64,000 nucleotides of DNA from Thalassoglobus sp. JC818 (GTDB lineage: Bacteria > Planctomycetota > Planctomycetia > Planctomycetales > Planctomycetaceae): NCBI RefSeq assembly GCF_040717535.1, contig NZ_JBFEFI010000004.1:682001-746000 (forward strand), written 5' to 3'. Below, in pieces: positions 53,229-62,045 of the stretch. Numbering within the stretch: position 1 is the stretch's first letter; the number at the start of each line of letters is the position of its first letter. The position numbers and the translations under genes were made by a program. The notes beneath the pieces are model-generated. The model did no database searches. It saw only the letters and a list, made by a program, of their open reading frames with translations, and was not told the origin of the DNA.

Positions 53229-54509
53229 ATGTCCGCATTCGTTCACGAATCTGTCTGCCTGAACTCGGGGCGGTTGAACCGTCGTCGATTTCTGAGAAAC
53301 CTCTCCGTCGGGGCTTTGGCTTCCGGACTACTTCCGCTCCGCGATGTGATGTCATTACACGCTGACGAACTGCGTCAGCGAGGGAAGTCGATGATTCTGA
53401 TCTGGCTCGCGGGAGGTCCAAGCCAATTGGAAACATTCGATCCGAAACCGAGCCATGAGAATGGGGGCGGAACCAAAGCGATCTCGACATCTGTTCCCGG
53501 CATTCAAATCGCTCAAGACTGGCCGAAACTGGCGAGTGTCATGGACGACCTCGCTATCATTCGCAGCATGCAAAACAAAGAAGGCGCCCACCAGAGAGCG
53601 ACCTATCAAATGCACACCGGGTACGTCCCGTCCGGAAGTGTGAAGCATCCGAGTTTGGGAAGTTGCATCGCTCAGCAACTTGCGGATCACGAGAACGACC
53701 TGCCAAGTTTCGTCTCAATCGGACAGACCATCGGCGCTGGCTTTCTGGGAGTGGATTACGAACCGTTCAACGTGACTCGCCCCGGTTCGATGCCTCAGAA
53801 TTTGTCACTCCAAAAGTCTGCGTCACGCTATCAACGTCGCCTCGGGCTGCTTGGAGAACTCGAAGACGAATTCGCCGCTCGTGGCGCAGAGCAGCCCGTT
53901 CGAAACCATCGACAGCTTTATGACAAAGCATCGAAACTGGTCCTCAGCCCGCAGTCACAAGTCTTCGATCTGACGGACGAATCAAAAGAATTGACAGCCC
54001 AATACGGCGACTCCGATTTCGGGCGAGGTTGTCTGCTCGCACGGAGACTGGTCGAGTCGGGAGTCAGTTTTGTCGAAGTTCGATCGAATGGCTGGGACAC
54101 TCATCAAGACAACTTCTCAACGATTTCCGACAAAGCGCAGGAAGTTGATCCTGCTTCCGCAACTTTGATCAAAGATCTCAAACAACGTGGCATGCTCGAC
54201 GACACGCTCGTGGTTTTCGCCGGAGAGTTCGGAAGAACGCCACGCGTCAATCCTCGAGGCGGCCGCGATCACTTCCCACGGGCTTTTAATGTCTGGCTGG
54301 CTGGGTGTGGAGTTCGCGGTGGACAAACGATTGGAGCCACTTCCCGGGATGGAAACGAAATCGTTGACCGTCCCGTCGGTGTCCACGATTTGTTCCAGTC
54401 AATTTGCCAGAGCTTGGGAGTGGATGCAAACCACGAAAACATCAGCCCGCTTGGTCGTCCGATGAAGGTTGTCGACGGCGGTGAATCGGTCGCTGAACTC
54501 TTTGCCTGA
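53229..54509 (+). CDS. DUF1501 exported protein
   Basis: A 426-residue protein with a Tat-like signal (NRRRFLRNLSVGALASGLLP). The DUF1501 domain resembles sulfatase/alkaline-phosphatase folds: MILIWLAGGPSQLETFDPKP near the N-terminus, then RDHFPRAFNVWLAGCGVRGG and a C-terminal GRPMKVV. The partner DUF1549 gene lies 147 bases upstream in the same direction. The start at 53229 with GAAGGAA upstream is chosen. A terminator follows. No enzyme activity is established for the family. Confidence 0.9.
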   Translation: MSAFVHESVCLNSGRLNRRRFLRNLSVGALASGLLPLRDVMSLHADELRQRGKSMILIWLAGGPSQLETFDPKPSHENGGGTKAISTSVPGIQIAQDWPKLASVMDDLAIIRSMQNKEGAHQRATYQMHTGYVPSGSVKHPSLGSCIAQQLADHENDLPSFVSIGQTIGAGFLGVDYEPFNVTRPGSMPQNLSLQKSASRYQRRLGLLGELEDEFAARGAEQPVRNHRQLYDKASKLVLSPQSQVFDLTDESKELTAQYGDSDFGRGCLLARRLVESGVSFVEVRSNGWDTHQDNFSTISDKAQEVDPASATLIKDLKQRGMLDDTLVVFAGEFGRTPRVNPRGGRDHFPRAFNVWLAGCGVRGGQTIGATSRDGNEIVDRPVGVHDLFQSICQSLGVDANHENISPLGRPMKVVDGGESVAELFA

Positions 54510-54551
54510 TCTTTTCCGCTCGATCAGATTCGAAAATCTTTAATCCGCGCG

Positions 54552-54610
54552 ACTGCACTGTGTTGGTGCAGTAGCAGCCCCGGTGGCTTCGGTCATCGGG
54601 GTTCTTTTTT
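54552..54610 (+). terminator. Tandem hairpins with T run after the DUF1501 gene
   Basis: A first hairpin, ACTGCAC (54552-54558) with GTGCAGT (54566-54572), is followed by a second, AGCCCCGGTG (54576-54585) with CATCGGGGTT (54594-54603, including G-T pairs), then CTTTTTT. The second is a good intrinsic terminator. Confidence 0.8.
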
Positions 54611-54872
54611 GCGCGAATCGATCTGTGTTTCGTGGATTGAGATCGCACCTTCGAGCGCTTCCCGAGTTCGAAGCGCAGCCTGACTTTGAGTGTACGAATT
54701 GCACAATTCCGTCAAACTCGCGAAATTAGACCAACGGTCGGATAACACTGATCGTATTCAGATAGTGAACGATCGACCGCAGCATTGATCCAGACGTCCG
54801 AGTCTCGAACAAACCGCTCAAGCGAACTGGTCGTTTATATTGAATTGCCCCGGGATTTTGGTTGGAGGGAAC
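54611..54872. other. Intergenic region upstream of the DUF1559 gene
   Basis: About 260 bases that must hold the DUF1559 promoter. A GGAGGG (54864-54869) lies just before the GTG start. No other element could be identified. Confidence 0.35.
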
Positions 54873-55931
54873 GTGTCCAGACGGACCGGATTCACACTCA
54901 TCGAATTGCTCGTTGTCATCGCAATCATGTCGATCCTCGTGGCACTCTTGCTGCCCGCTGTCCAGCAGGCGCGAGAAGCAGCCCGGAGAATGCAGTGCAA
55001 GAACAACTTGCAACAACTTGGATTCGCTGTTCACAGCTATCACGCCTCGCATGAGGTCTTTCCTCCCGGAGTCGTGAACTTGAATGGCCCGATTGAGCAG
55101 TTCCCCGAAGGCTATCACCATGGATGGCTGACTTCGATTCTTCCGTATGTTGATGCGCCCAATGTCTTTTCTGCGATTGACCCGAACCTGAGCATTTACG
55201 CAGAGGAAAACCTACCTGCTCGTCAAACTGTTCTCTCAGTTTACATTTGCCCTTCTGAATCCACTCCGCGAAATGCTGTCCAAGAGAATCATGGAGTAGC
55301 TCTAAGTAGTTACTCCGGAAACCACCATCCGACTTCAGCATCGATTGACGTCAACAACCATGGTGTCCTCTTTCTCAACAGCCGCGTTCAGTACAACGAC
55401 ATCTACGACGGGACAGCTGCAACGATTCTCGCGGGCGAAGCAGTCCGAAATCCTCAGGATCTGGGATGGGCATCAGGCACTCGATCGAGTCTTCGAAACG
55501 GCGGCGCTGCGATCAATCAAACTCCCGAGGGAAGCCGTTACTACAATGACCTGAACGCAATCGCGACCGGCCAGAAATCACGCGATTCGGTTGATTGGAA
55601 CGAGCAAAACATCAACTCCAGCGGTTCCGGAAGTGGATACGGCGGGGGGTATGGTGCTGGCTACAGCGGATATGGCGGATATGGTAGTGACGAGACCACG
55701 GAAGAGGACTCGAAGACCACGGAGGACGGTGAAGCCCCTGTGCGTCCACCGGAACCGGAATTGCCAGCTTCATATGCGTTCGATCCAGGTGGATTTGGAA
55801 GCCATCATGTTGGCGGAGCACAATTTCTTCTGTGCGATGGGTCTGTGAGATTTCTCAGCGAGAACATTGCCCCAACCGTTTATCGCAATCTGCTTGACCG
55901 AGCTGACGGCCAATCGCTCGGACAATTCTAG
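54873..55931 (+). CDS. DUF1559 protein with prepilin-type N-terminus
   Basis: A 352-residue pseudopilin-like protein of a planctomycete-expanded family. The GTG at 54873 sits just after GGAGGG. The type IV prepilin cleavage motif is SRRTGFTLIELLVVIAIMSI, with cleavage after glycine and the conserved glutamate at position 5 of the mature part. DUF1559 hallmarks: LLPAVQQAREAARRMQCKNN, and the C-terminal DG motif HHVGGAQFLLCDGSVRFLS. Before the C-terminus lies a low-complexity insertion of about 25 residues rich in Gly and Tyr (SGSGSGYGGGYGAGYSGY), then an acidic/Thr stretch. These proteins are exported by type II secretion/type IV pilus-like machinery, with unknown function. Confidence 0.88.
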   Translation: MSRRTGFTLIELLVVIAIMSILVALLLPAVQQAREAARRMQCKNNLQQLGFAVHSYHASHEVFPPGVVNLNGPIEQFPEGYHHGWLTSILPYVDAPNVFSAIDPNLSIYAEENLPARQTVLSVYICPSESTPRNAVQENHGVALSSYSGNHHPTSASIDVNNHGVLFLNSRVQYNDIYDGTAATILAGEAVRNPQDLGWASGTRSSLRNGGAAINQTPEGSRYYNDLNAIATGQKSRDSVDWNEQNINSSGSGSGYGGGYGAGYSGYGGYGSDETTEEDSKTTEDGEAPVRPPEPELPASYAFDPGGFGSHHVGGAQFLLCDGSVRFLSENIAPTVYRNLLDRADGQSLGQF

Positions 55932-56144
55932 AACCTTGTCGGCGGGTGTCGCAGTTTCACTCGAACTCTTCTATCCCCAACTGTCCGCTTCAAATTGCAC
56001 AGCCTTTTTTAGTGGCGGCATCTTTCTGGGTGTTAAATCTGTATCATCAAGTCCGTTTCTTTATCCGGGCACAGCTGAAGCCGTGAAAGTGATTGACGAT
56101 CACGATTCGCACAGCTTGATCCAATGGGTTTGAGTGCCATCACA
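55932..56144. other. Intergenic region after the DUF1559 gene
   Basis: About 210 bases without a credible gene. No intrinsic terminator or promoter pair was recognised. Confidence 0.3.
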
Positions 56145-56165
56145 CCACAGGTTCTCAACCTGTGG
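56145..56165 (+). repeat. REP-like palindromic hairpin
   Basis: CCACAGGTT (56145-56153) pairs perfectly with AACCTGTGG (56157-56165) around a three-base loop, in an intergenic region. No T run follows. Similar palindromes may recur in planctomycete genomes as REP-like sequences; no second copy was noticed in this window. Confidence 0.4.
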
Positions 56166-56245
56166 CTTGGTGCAGTTGAATCCCGGGTGTTATCATTTCT
56201 GGAGCACAAACTCCGGTATTGGACTCGAATTTCGAAAAGCTGCTC

Positions 56246-58204
56246 ATGTCATTGAATCGCACAAAGAAGCGCGTCCATCCGATCGGCATTGACCTTGGGA
56301 CGACCTATTCCTGCATTTCCCATCTCACGCCGAGCGGTCAACCGGTCGCTATTCCCAACTCTGAAGGGGAACTCTCCACACCTTCAGTTGTTCTGTTTGA
56401 CGGTGATGAAGTCGTCGTTGGCACCGAAGCACTTCGCAATGCGGTGATGATGCCCGATCGTGTGGTTCGACACGCGAAACGGTTCATGGGTGATCCGAAC
56501 AAGACCTGGATCATGGACAACAAGGTCTACCGGCCCAAGGACATCTCTTCATTCATTCTGAAGAAGCTGCTCCAGTCGGCAGAAGAACGGCTCGGCAGAA
56601 TCCATGCAGCAGTGATTACCGTTCCCGCACAGTTCAGTGACGTTCAGCGCCAATTGACCGTCGAAGCTGGTCTTGAAGCGGGGCTCGATCGTGTCGACAT
56701 CATTAACGAGCCCGTCGCGACAGCCATGTGTCATGTTCTAAGCGATGGAATGTGGTTTGCGGAACTGGCCAACGAACAGACCGTCATGGTGTTCGATCTC
56801 GGCGGCGGCACCTTTGACCTCTCTCTGGTCCGCTACAACAAGAACGAGGTGACAGTCATCGCCTCCGGCGGAGATTTGCGTTTGGGTGGACTCGACTGGA
56901 ATAAGGTCCTCGAAGATTTCGCCTGCGATCGCTACGTCGAAGACTCCATCAGTGATCCACGCATCGACCGCGAAAGCATGCAGGCACTCGCCACTGAAAT
57001 TGAGCAAGTCAAGCGAAGCCTGAGTGTTCGGCCGCGTGCTTCGATTCTCGTCCAGCACGATGGCCGCAGAAAGACTTTCGCCATCTCTCGAAATACCTTT
57101 GAGATACTTTCGAAGAGTCTGGTCGAACGCACCGAAGAGATCACCCGCCAGATGCTCAAAGAGCACAAGCTGGGCTGGGCACATGTTGATTCGGTACTCG
57201 TCACCGGTGGAGCTTCTCGAATGCCGATGGTTCGGGAAATGCTTCAGAAGATCAGCGGAACAACTCTGAACACGACTCTTTCCCCAGATCAGTCGATTGC
57301 TCATGGGGCAGCGTACTACGCAGGAATGTTGCTCAGTGGACAGCGGCTGGAACAATCGTCCCTAGACGATACAGCCACCGCTCGACTGCAGAAATTCCAT
57401 CAGAGAAGCGTGACCGGGCGAGGCTTAGGCATTCTGGTTCGCGACCCCGAAACAGATCTTCTCCGCCCGCACTATTTGATTCCTCCAAACACGCAACTGC
57501 CTTGCATCTACAAGCAGAACTTCGGAACAGTCCGCGAAAATCAGAAGCGGGTTCATCTTCACATTGTCGAAAGTGGAGCCAGTCAGGGTGAAGAGTTCGT
57601 CGAACTTGGAGACTGTGTGATTGACGAACTTCCACCGAATCTGCCAATGAAGTCACCGATCGCGGTTACGATCGGCTACAACGAACAGGGAAGAGTTCGA
57701 GTCTCAGCCATTGAAACCACAAGCGGCCGAGAAGCACGTGCGACGATCGTCCGTCCGGGGGAATCTGAAACCGACTCGCCCGCCGAGTCCTCTCCCAATG
57801 AGGGGCGAGATGATGATTTCGAAGTCGATCTCGACTCAGAACTGTACCTCGACGTCGATGAATCAGATTCGACCGAGTTCCCAACATCGATCGACCAGGA
57901 ACATTCTCCGCTGGTGAAAGAAGAGACCAAATCGAGCGAGTTGACGTCGAGATCCTCCGGAGCAGCCACATCCGTTGAGAAGAAATCCCCCACCTCGGCT
58001 GCCAAAACGTCAGCCGCAAAGACTTCACGATCCAGTCGAAAGAAGTCTCCCCCCAAGCTGAAGTCGACTCCGCAGCTGGAGCGTGCGGAACGGCCCATTC
58101 CTCTTTGCAATCAGTGCGGGCATCCGCTCGACAAACAGAATCGGTGTCAAAACTGCTCCAAAACGTCTTCGCGGCAGCGTCAGCCTCCCCGCTCAAATCC
58201 ATAA
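56246..58204 (+). CDS. Hsp70-family protein with C-terminal zinc ribbon
   Basis: A 652-residue DnaK-like chaperone variant. The ATPase domain is intact: GIDLGTTYSCISHL, VFDLGGGTFDLSLV, and VLVTGGASRMPMVREM. A beta-sandwich similar to the substrate-binding domain follows (HYLIPPNTQLP, then VTIGYNEQGRVRVSAIE). Instead of the helical lid there is a long acidic Ser-rich linker, then a Lys/Ser-rich tail ending with a zinc ribbon of two Cys pairs (CNQCGH and CQNCS). Relatives in planctomycetes have assorted tails. No DnaJ or GrpE is adjacent, so this is a specialised paralogue rather than the housekeeping DnaK. ATG 56246 chosen; a TTG at 56219 would add nine residues. Confidence 0.87.
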   Translation: MSLNRTKKRVHPIGIDLGTTYSCISHLTPSGQPVAIPNSEGELSTPSVVLFDGDEVVVGTEALRNAVMMPDRVVRHAKRFMGDPNKTWIMDNKVYRPKDISSFILKKLLQSAEERLGRIHAAVITVPAQFSDVQRQLTVEAGLEAGLDRVDIINEPVATAMCHVLSDGMWFAELANEQTVMVFDLGGGTFDLSLVRYNKNEVTVIASGGDLRLGGLDWNKVLEDFACDRYVEDSISDPRIDRESMQALATEIEQVKRSLSVRPRASILVQHDGRRKTFAISRNTFEILSKSLVERTEEITRQMLKEHKLGWAHVDSVLVTGGASRMPMVREMLQKISGTTLNTTLSPDQSIAHGAAYYAGMLLSGQRLEQSSLDDTATARLQKFHQRSVTGRGLGILVRDPETDLLRPHYLIPPNTQLPCIYKQNFGTVRENQKRVHLHIVESGASQGEEFVELGDCVIDELPPNLPMKSPIAVTIGYNEQGRVRVSAIETTSGREARATIVRPGESETDSPAESSPNEGRDDDFEVDLDSELYLDVDESDSTEFPTSIDQEHSPLVKEETKSSELTSRSSGAATSVEKKSPTSAAKTSAAKTSRSSRKKSPPKLKSTPQLERAERPIPLCNQCGHPLDKQNRCQNCSKTSSRQRQPPRSNP

Positions 58205-58356
58205 CTGAGAATCAATTCAAACTTTCAGAAATCGAGTTGCATCTCGGCCAACCGTTGCGGTTCTCCTCAAACAGAATAGATGAATCGGTTTCGGCCGATT
58301 ATGAACTGCTCGGTCGAGGAACTATTCCGATTAGGAAGCTCGGGCGATAGAGTCTA
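58205..58356. other. Intergenic region between the Hsp70 and adaptor genes
   Basis: About 150 bases before the promoter of the adaptor gene. No clear terminator for the Hsp70 gene was recognised. Confidence 0.3.
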
Positions 58357-58386
58357 TTGGACTTCTGTACTGCACTGCCTTATAAT
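58357..58386 (+). promoter_or_regulatory. Sigma-70-type promoter for the HlyD-type adaptor
   Basis: TTGGAC (58357-58362) and TATAAT (58381-58386) are separated by 18 bases, five of six and six of six consensus matches. The promoter lies about 120 bases before the adaptor ATG. Confidence 0.6.
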
Positions 58387-58505
58387 TGAGTCCCCAGTGG
58401 TCGCAATGCGATTTGCGCCACTCACCCACCTTTCATCGCTCTGACGGCTTTCAGCTGTCATCCCACCATTGCGATGGAAACACGCATCTGAAGGTTTGGC
58501 CCACC

Positions 58506-60059
58506 ATGAAACCTACCACTCACGTTGGTTCCCAACGCAGCGGAAAAGTTCTGCTCTCACTTGTCGTCGCTCTGACGCTCTTGGTGATGAGCGTCCCGAT
58601 TGTCAGCTGGGGAGTGGCCGAAAAACCTGTTGTCGTTGCTGAAGATGGGTTTTCTGTTGTCACAAGAGGTCACATCGAACAAATCGTGACCCAACAGGGT
58701 GAGCTGCAAAGCGCAGAACGGAACACTGTTGTCAATCACTGCGAATGGTCGACAAGCATCGTCGAAATTCTGCCTGAAGGAACAATCGTCCAACCGGGTG
58801 ATGTGATCGCTGTCCTCGATGACGCGGAATTGCGCGAACGGCTTCAGGAACGAGAAGTCCGCTACATCAACTCGATCGCCGCTCTCGAACAAGCACGAGA
58901 GAACCTCAACATTCAGGTTCTCACCAACGAGAGCAAAATTGCTGCAGCCGAGTTGGAACTCGAACTCACTAAGCTCAAGCTGGATGCATATGTCAACGCC
59001 GAACATCCGCAGAAGCTTCATCAATTGGAGAGTGCTAAAGTCCTCGCAGAAGAGACAATGGCCCGGGCTCAGAAGTCGTACGAGTTCACGCTTTCGATGT
59101 TCAAACGAGGATATCGAGCTCACGATGACTGCGAAGCAGAACGTCTGAAAGTGATCCGCGAGGAAAACAAATACAAGCAAGCCACAGACGCTCTCAACAT
59201 CTACACCGATCACACGTACGTTCGCAACATGACGCAGTACGTCGCTCAGAGTCAGGAAGCAGAGCGAAATCTCGACAGAGTCAAAATCGCTGCTCGATCA
59301 GCAGAACTCAGTCGCCAAATCACGCTCAGCTCGAGAGAGCGTTCTTACAACATCTACAAGGCATATCAGGAACGTCTGAAGACCAACATTGAAGCTTGCA
59401 AGATCATCGCCAAGAACGCAGGTGCAGTGATTCACGCTCGAGAAAGTTCCAGCTCCGCCAAAGGACTCGAAGAAGGCAGCCGTGTTCGATATCTGCAGCA
59501 GATCGCTCACGTCCCTGATCGGGACAACCTGAAAGTGGAACTTCGAGTCCATGAGTCCAACATCCGTTTGATCGGACATGACTCAGAAGCAGTCGTCAAG
59601 ATTGACGCACTGCAGGAAACACCTTTCCGAGGCAAGGTAAGCCACGTTTCCAAGATCCCAACCAGCGGTCGCTACCCGAACTACCACCTTCGCGAATACA
59701 AGGTGACCGTTGCACTCGACATCGATCCAGAGCTTGCTCGAACGATCGCTCCCGGGCTGTCAGCGAATGTCTCGATCATCTCAGACCAGCGGTATGACGT
59801 TCTCCGAATTCCTCATCAATCAGTCGTCGAAGTCGGCGGGGATTACTACTCGTTCGTTCAAAGCGGAGATCATGTTGAAGAGCGACTCGTCGAAGTTGGG
59901 ATTAATGACGATTCTCAAATCGAAATCATCAGCGGCCTCGAAGAAGGTGACCAGGTCGTTACCAAACCACGAATCGCCTGTGCTTCTTTGATCGCGTCGC
60001 TTCAGGATCGCACCGATACCAAAGATGGCATCTCAGGCTGGTTGGCATTCCTTAACTAG
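58506..60059 (+). CDS. HlyD/RND-type periplasmic adaptor protein
   Basis: A 517-residue membrane-fusion protein. A signal anchor (VLLSLVVALTLLVMSVPIVSWG) is followed by the first half of the lipoyl domain (GHIEQIVTQQGELQSAE, then ILPEGTIVQPGDVIAVLDD). A long helical hairpin with coiled-coil character (about 110-300) comes next, then the second lipoyl half and a beta-barrel domain (LKVELRVHESNIRLIG, then DQRYDVLRIPHQSVVEVGG). Such adaptors bridge an inner-membrane pump to the outer membrane. No ABC or RND pump gene is adjacent, so the partner is elsewhere. The ATG at 58506 follows GAAGG. The stop TAG belongs to the following repeat element. Confidence 0.88.
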   Translation: MKPTTHVGSQRSGKVLLSLVVALTLLVMSVPIVSWGVAEKPVVVAEDGFSVVTRGHIEQIVTQQGELQSAERNTVVNHCEWSTSIVEILPEGTIVQPGDVIAVLDDAELRERLQEREVRYINSIAALEQARENLNIQVLTNESKIAAAELELELTKLKLDAYVNAEHPQKLHQLESAKVLAEETMARAQKSYEFTLSMFKRGYRAHDDCEAERLKVIREENKYKQATDALNIYTDHTYVRNMTQYVAQSQEAERNLDRVKIAARSAELSRQITLSSRERSYNIYKAYQERLKTNIEACKIIAKNAGAVIHARESSSSAKGLEEGSRVRYLQQIAHVPDRDNLKVELRVHESNIRLIGHDSEAVVKIDALQETPFRGKVSHVSKIPTSGRYPNYHLREYKVTVALDIDPELARTIAPGLSANVSIISDQRYDVLRIPHQSVVEVGGDYYSFVQSGDHVEERLVEVGINDDSQIEIISGLEEGDQVVTKPRIACASLIASLQDRTDTKDGISGWLAFLN

Positions 60060-60160
60060 AGCATACTTGATTTGGTGTGCACGATCTCTCACGAGCAAGC
60101 ACAGCCATTTATGTTGAGAAACAGTGCAAGCGAGTGCACAGAAAAGAGCAACTTGCTCTA
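60057..60160 (+). repeat. TAGAGCA repeat, copy B (104 bp)
   Basis: Bounded by TA-GAGCA on the left and TGCTC-TA on the right. The ends are imperfect inverted repeats of about 26 bases, each running to a TGTGCAC/GTGCACA block (GTGCAC at 60076-60081 and 60134-60139), with about 50 bases between. It aligns with the copy at 3046-3148 over its full length. Its first three bases are the adaptor's stop codon. It contains the palindrome AGAGCAACTTGCTCT near its right end. Confidence 0.78.
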
Positions 60161-60250
60161 ATCGGTTCCCCACAACTATTGGGACCAAATGAAGGAAAAG
60201 CACTTCCGAAGAGTCCGAATTCGACTCCTCTGAAACCAGCATCCAAATAC

Positions 60251-60295
60251 AAAAGTCGCGAAGGCGCTCATCCATGTGGCACCTTCGCGATTTTT
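60251..60295. terminator. Bidirectional intrinsic terminator
   Basis: TCGCGAAGG (60256-60264) pairs with CCTTCGCGA (60282-60290); AAAAG before it and TTTTTG after it make it work in both directions. It separates the converging adaptor and sulfatase genes, which shows that the repeat at 60057 is not needed as a terminator. Confidence 0.85.
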
Positions 60296-60330
60296 GTTTG
60301 TTGTGTGAGCTGGACCAACTTCAACTCGGT

Positions 60331-61749
60331 CTACCGATTGGATGGCCAGTTGAATCGTTCGATTGGCGACTCGGTTCGTGCTTCCTCAAAGATTTGCTTC
60401 GCAACTTCGACGATGTTTGGATACTCCGATGCCACATCGTTTGCTTCGCGTGGATCAATTCCCAGGTGATAAAGTTCGATGGGACTCGGACTTTTCTTCA
60501 GCATATTGACCTGCACTGCTTTCCAGTTGCCCATGCGGACAGCCCGCTTCCCTCCCTGTTCGAAGAACTCCCAATAGAGCCAGCGGTGCTGCTCTTGGTC
60601 ACGTTTCTTGCCGAGAAGTGTTGGTGCGAAAGAAATTCCATCCAAGTCTGATGGAGTCGTTGCACCGGCCAGTTCGCACGCTGTCGGGAAGAAATCCCAG
60701 AACGCTGAAACGTGATCACTGTCTGAGCCAGCAGGAATCGTTCCAGGCCACCAGGCCACCATGGGAGTGCGAATTCCTCCTTCATATAAGTCTCGTTTCG
60801 CACCCCGCAGCAGGCCGGAAGATTCAAACGACTTCTCCGAATGTCCGCCCGCTTCGGTTGCTCCGTTGTCACTGGCGAAGATGACCAGAGTGTTTTCAGC
60901 GATGTTCTGATCCTTGAGTGTTTTCAGGATCTGTCCTACTTCCCAATCCAATCGACTGACCATCGCTGCCCACGTGGTCAGCGGCTCAGGCTCGTTTCTG
61001 TAGTGCTTCTGGTTCGTAACAGGAGTCTCTTCGAATTTGCCGCGGTACTTTGCTTTCCATTCCTCCGGTGCATAAAGGCTGACGTGAGGAATATGAGCTG
61101 AGTACATCAGGAAAAAGGGTTCCGCTGAATGTTTGCGAATCCAGCTTGTCGCTTCCTCAAGATAAAGATCGTGGCAGTACTGATCTCCTTCGTGCTCGAA
61201 GTTCCCAGGCAGTTCGATCGCCTGCCCGTTTCGGTAAACGACTTTCGGAAAGTAGTGATGCGCTTCTGTATGACTCAAGACTCCAAAGAAGTGATCGAAG
61301 CCCTTTCGGTTTGGCAAATCGATGTCAGACATCCCTCCAGAAACGCATGACTTTCCAATCATTGCTGTCGCGTAACCTGCATCCTGAAGTGCGGAGGCAA
61401 CCGTTCGATCCTCTGGATCATCTCTCAGAACCACTTCTGATCCATTCCCGCGCATGTAAGTGTGCCCGGTGTGCAGCCCCGTCATCAGGCAACTTCTGGA
61501 AGGAGCACAGACCGTCGAGCCCGAATAGTGCTGCGTGAACTCCATTCCTTCGGCAAACATCTGATCGATGTGCGGAGTTTCAATTCGCTCTTGTCCGTAG
61601 AAACCCAGGTCTCCGATGCCAAGATCATCGGCCAAGATGAACACGATATTCGGGCGTTTGCCTTCTTCTGCGAACGCAGACGACTCGAAACACGAAACGA
61701 TCGTGTACAAGAATAAACAAACAGCAACCGAAGCAAAGATACGCAACAT
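60331..61749 (-). CDS. Exported Cys-type sulfatase (arylsulfatase family S1)
   Basis: A 472-residue exported enzyme. A signal peptide (IFASVAVCLFLYTIVSCFES) precedes RPNIVFILADDLGIGDLGFYG, which holds the calcium-binding aspartates. The formylglycine motif CAPSRSCLMTG has its cysteine at residue 81, followed by TGLHTGHTYMRGN. ILADDLG and VIFASDNGATEAGGHSEK are further signatures. It needs a formylglycine-generating enzyme, not seen here. Sulfatases of this kind desulfate algal polysaccharides in planctomycetes. The ATG at 61749 is preferred over the longer frame starting at 61896. Upstream in the same direction lies the WD40 gene. Confidence 0.93.
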   Translation of the reverse strand: MLRIFASVAVCLFLYTIVSCFESSAFAEEGKRPNIVFILADDLGIGDLGFYGQERIETPHIDQMFAEGMEFTQHYSGSTVCAPSRSCLMTGLHTGHTYMRGNGSEVVLRDDPEDRTVASALQDAGYATAMIGKSCVSGGMSDIDLPNRKGFDHFFGVLSHTEAHHYFPKVVYRNGQAIELPGNFEHEGDQYCHDLYLEEATSWIRKHSAEPFFLMYSAHIPHVSLYAPEEWKAKYRGKFEETPVTNQKHYRNEPEPLTTWAAMVSRLDWEVGQILKTLKDQNIAENTLVIFASDNGATEAGGHSEKSFESSGLLRGAKRDLYEGGIRTPMVAWWPGTIPAGSDSDHVSAFWDFFPTACELAGATTPSDLDGISFAPTLLGKKRDQEQHRWLYWEFFEQGGKRAVRMGNWKAVQVNMLKKSPSPIELYHLGIDPREANDVASEYPNIVEVAKQIFEEARTESPIERFNWPSNR

Positions 61750-62045
61750 AAACAAGACTTTCTTCTCGACGATTTTCGTATGAGGCGACCACAAAACGAG
61801 AGCGGACCGCTCGTGCTTGTGCAAACACCTGAGTTTTGGAAGCAGATTCGGAATTGATTGTTCATGCGAGTTGCCGAAGACCGATTCAATACCCAACGTT
61901 TAGAATTGGACAGCGTATTGCTGCTTCAATTCATTGGCGAAGTGGAATTCGACTCGACCAGTCAGCGAACCAACTGCACGAATTTCGTTTCAAACTGTCA
62001 CGAACACCGAGAGGTGTTACTGACAGTTTCGGAACGAGTTCCCGC
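61750..62045. other. Intergenic region between the WD40 and sulfatase genes
   Basis: About 300 bases. Near 61798-61810 a palindromic GAGCGG-A-CCGCTC lies about 50 bases before the sulfatase start and might be an operator. No terminator with a T run was found for the WD40 gene. Confidence 0.35.

Noticed and set aside
61798-61830. Another repeat copy upstream of the sulfatase gene
   Set aside because: A few short matches to the interior of copy A are present, but neither the TAGAGCA ends nor a continuous alignment could be found.
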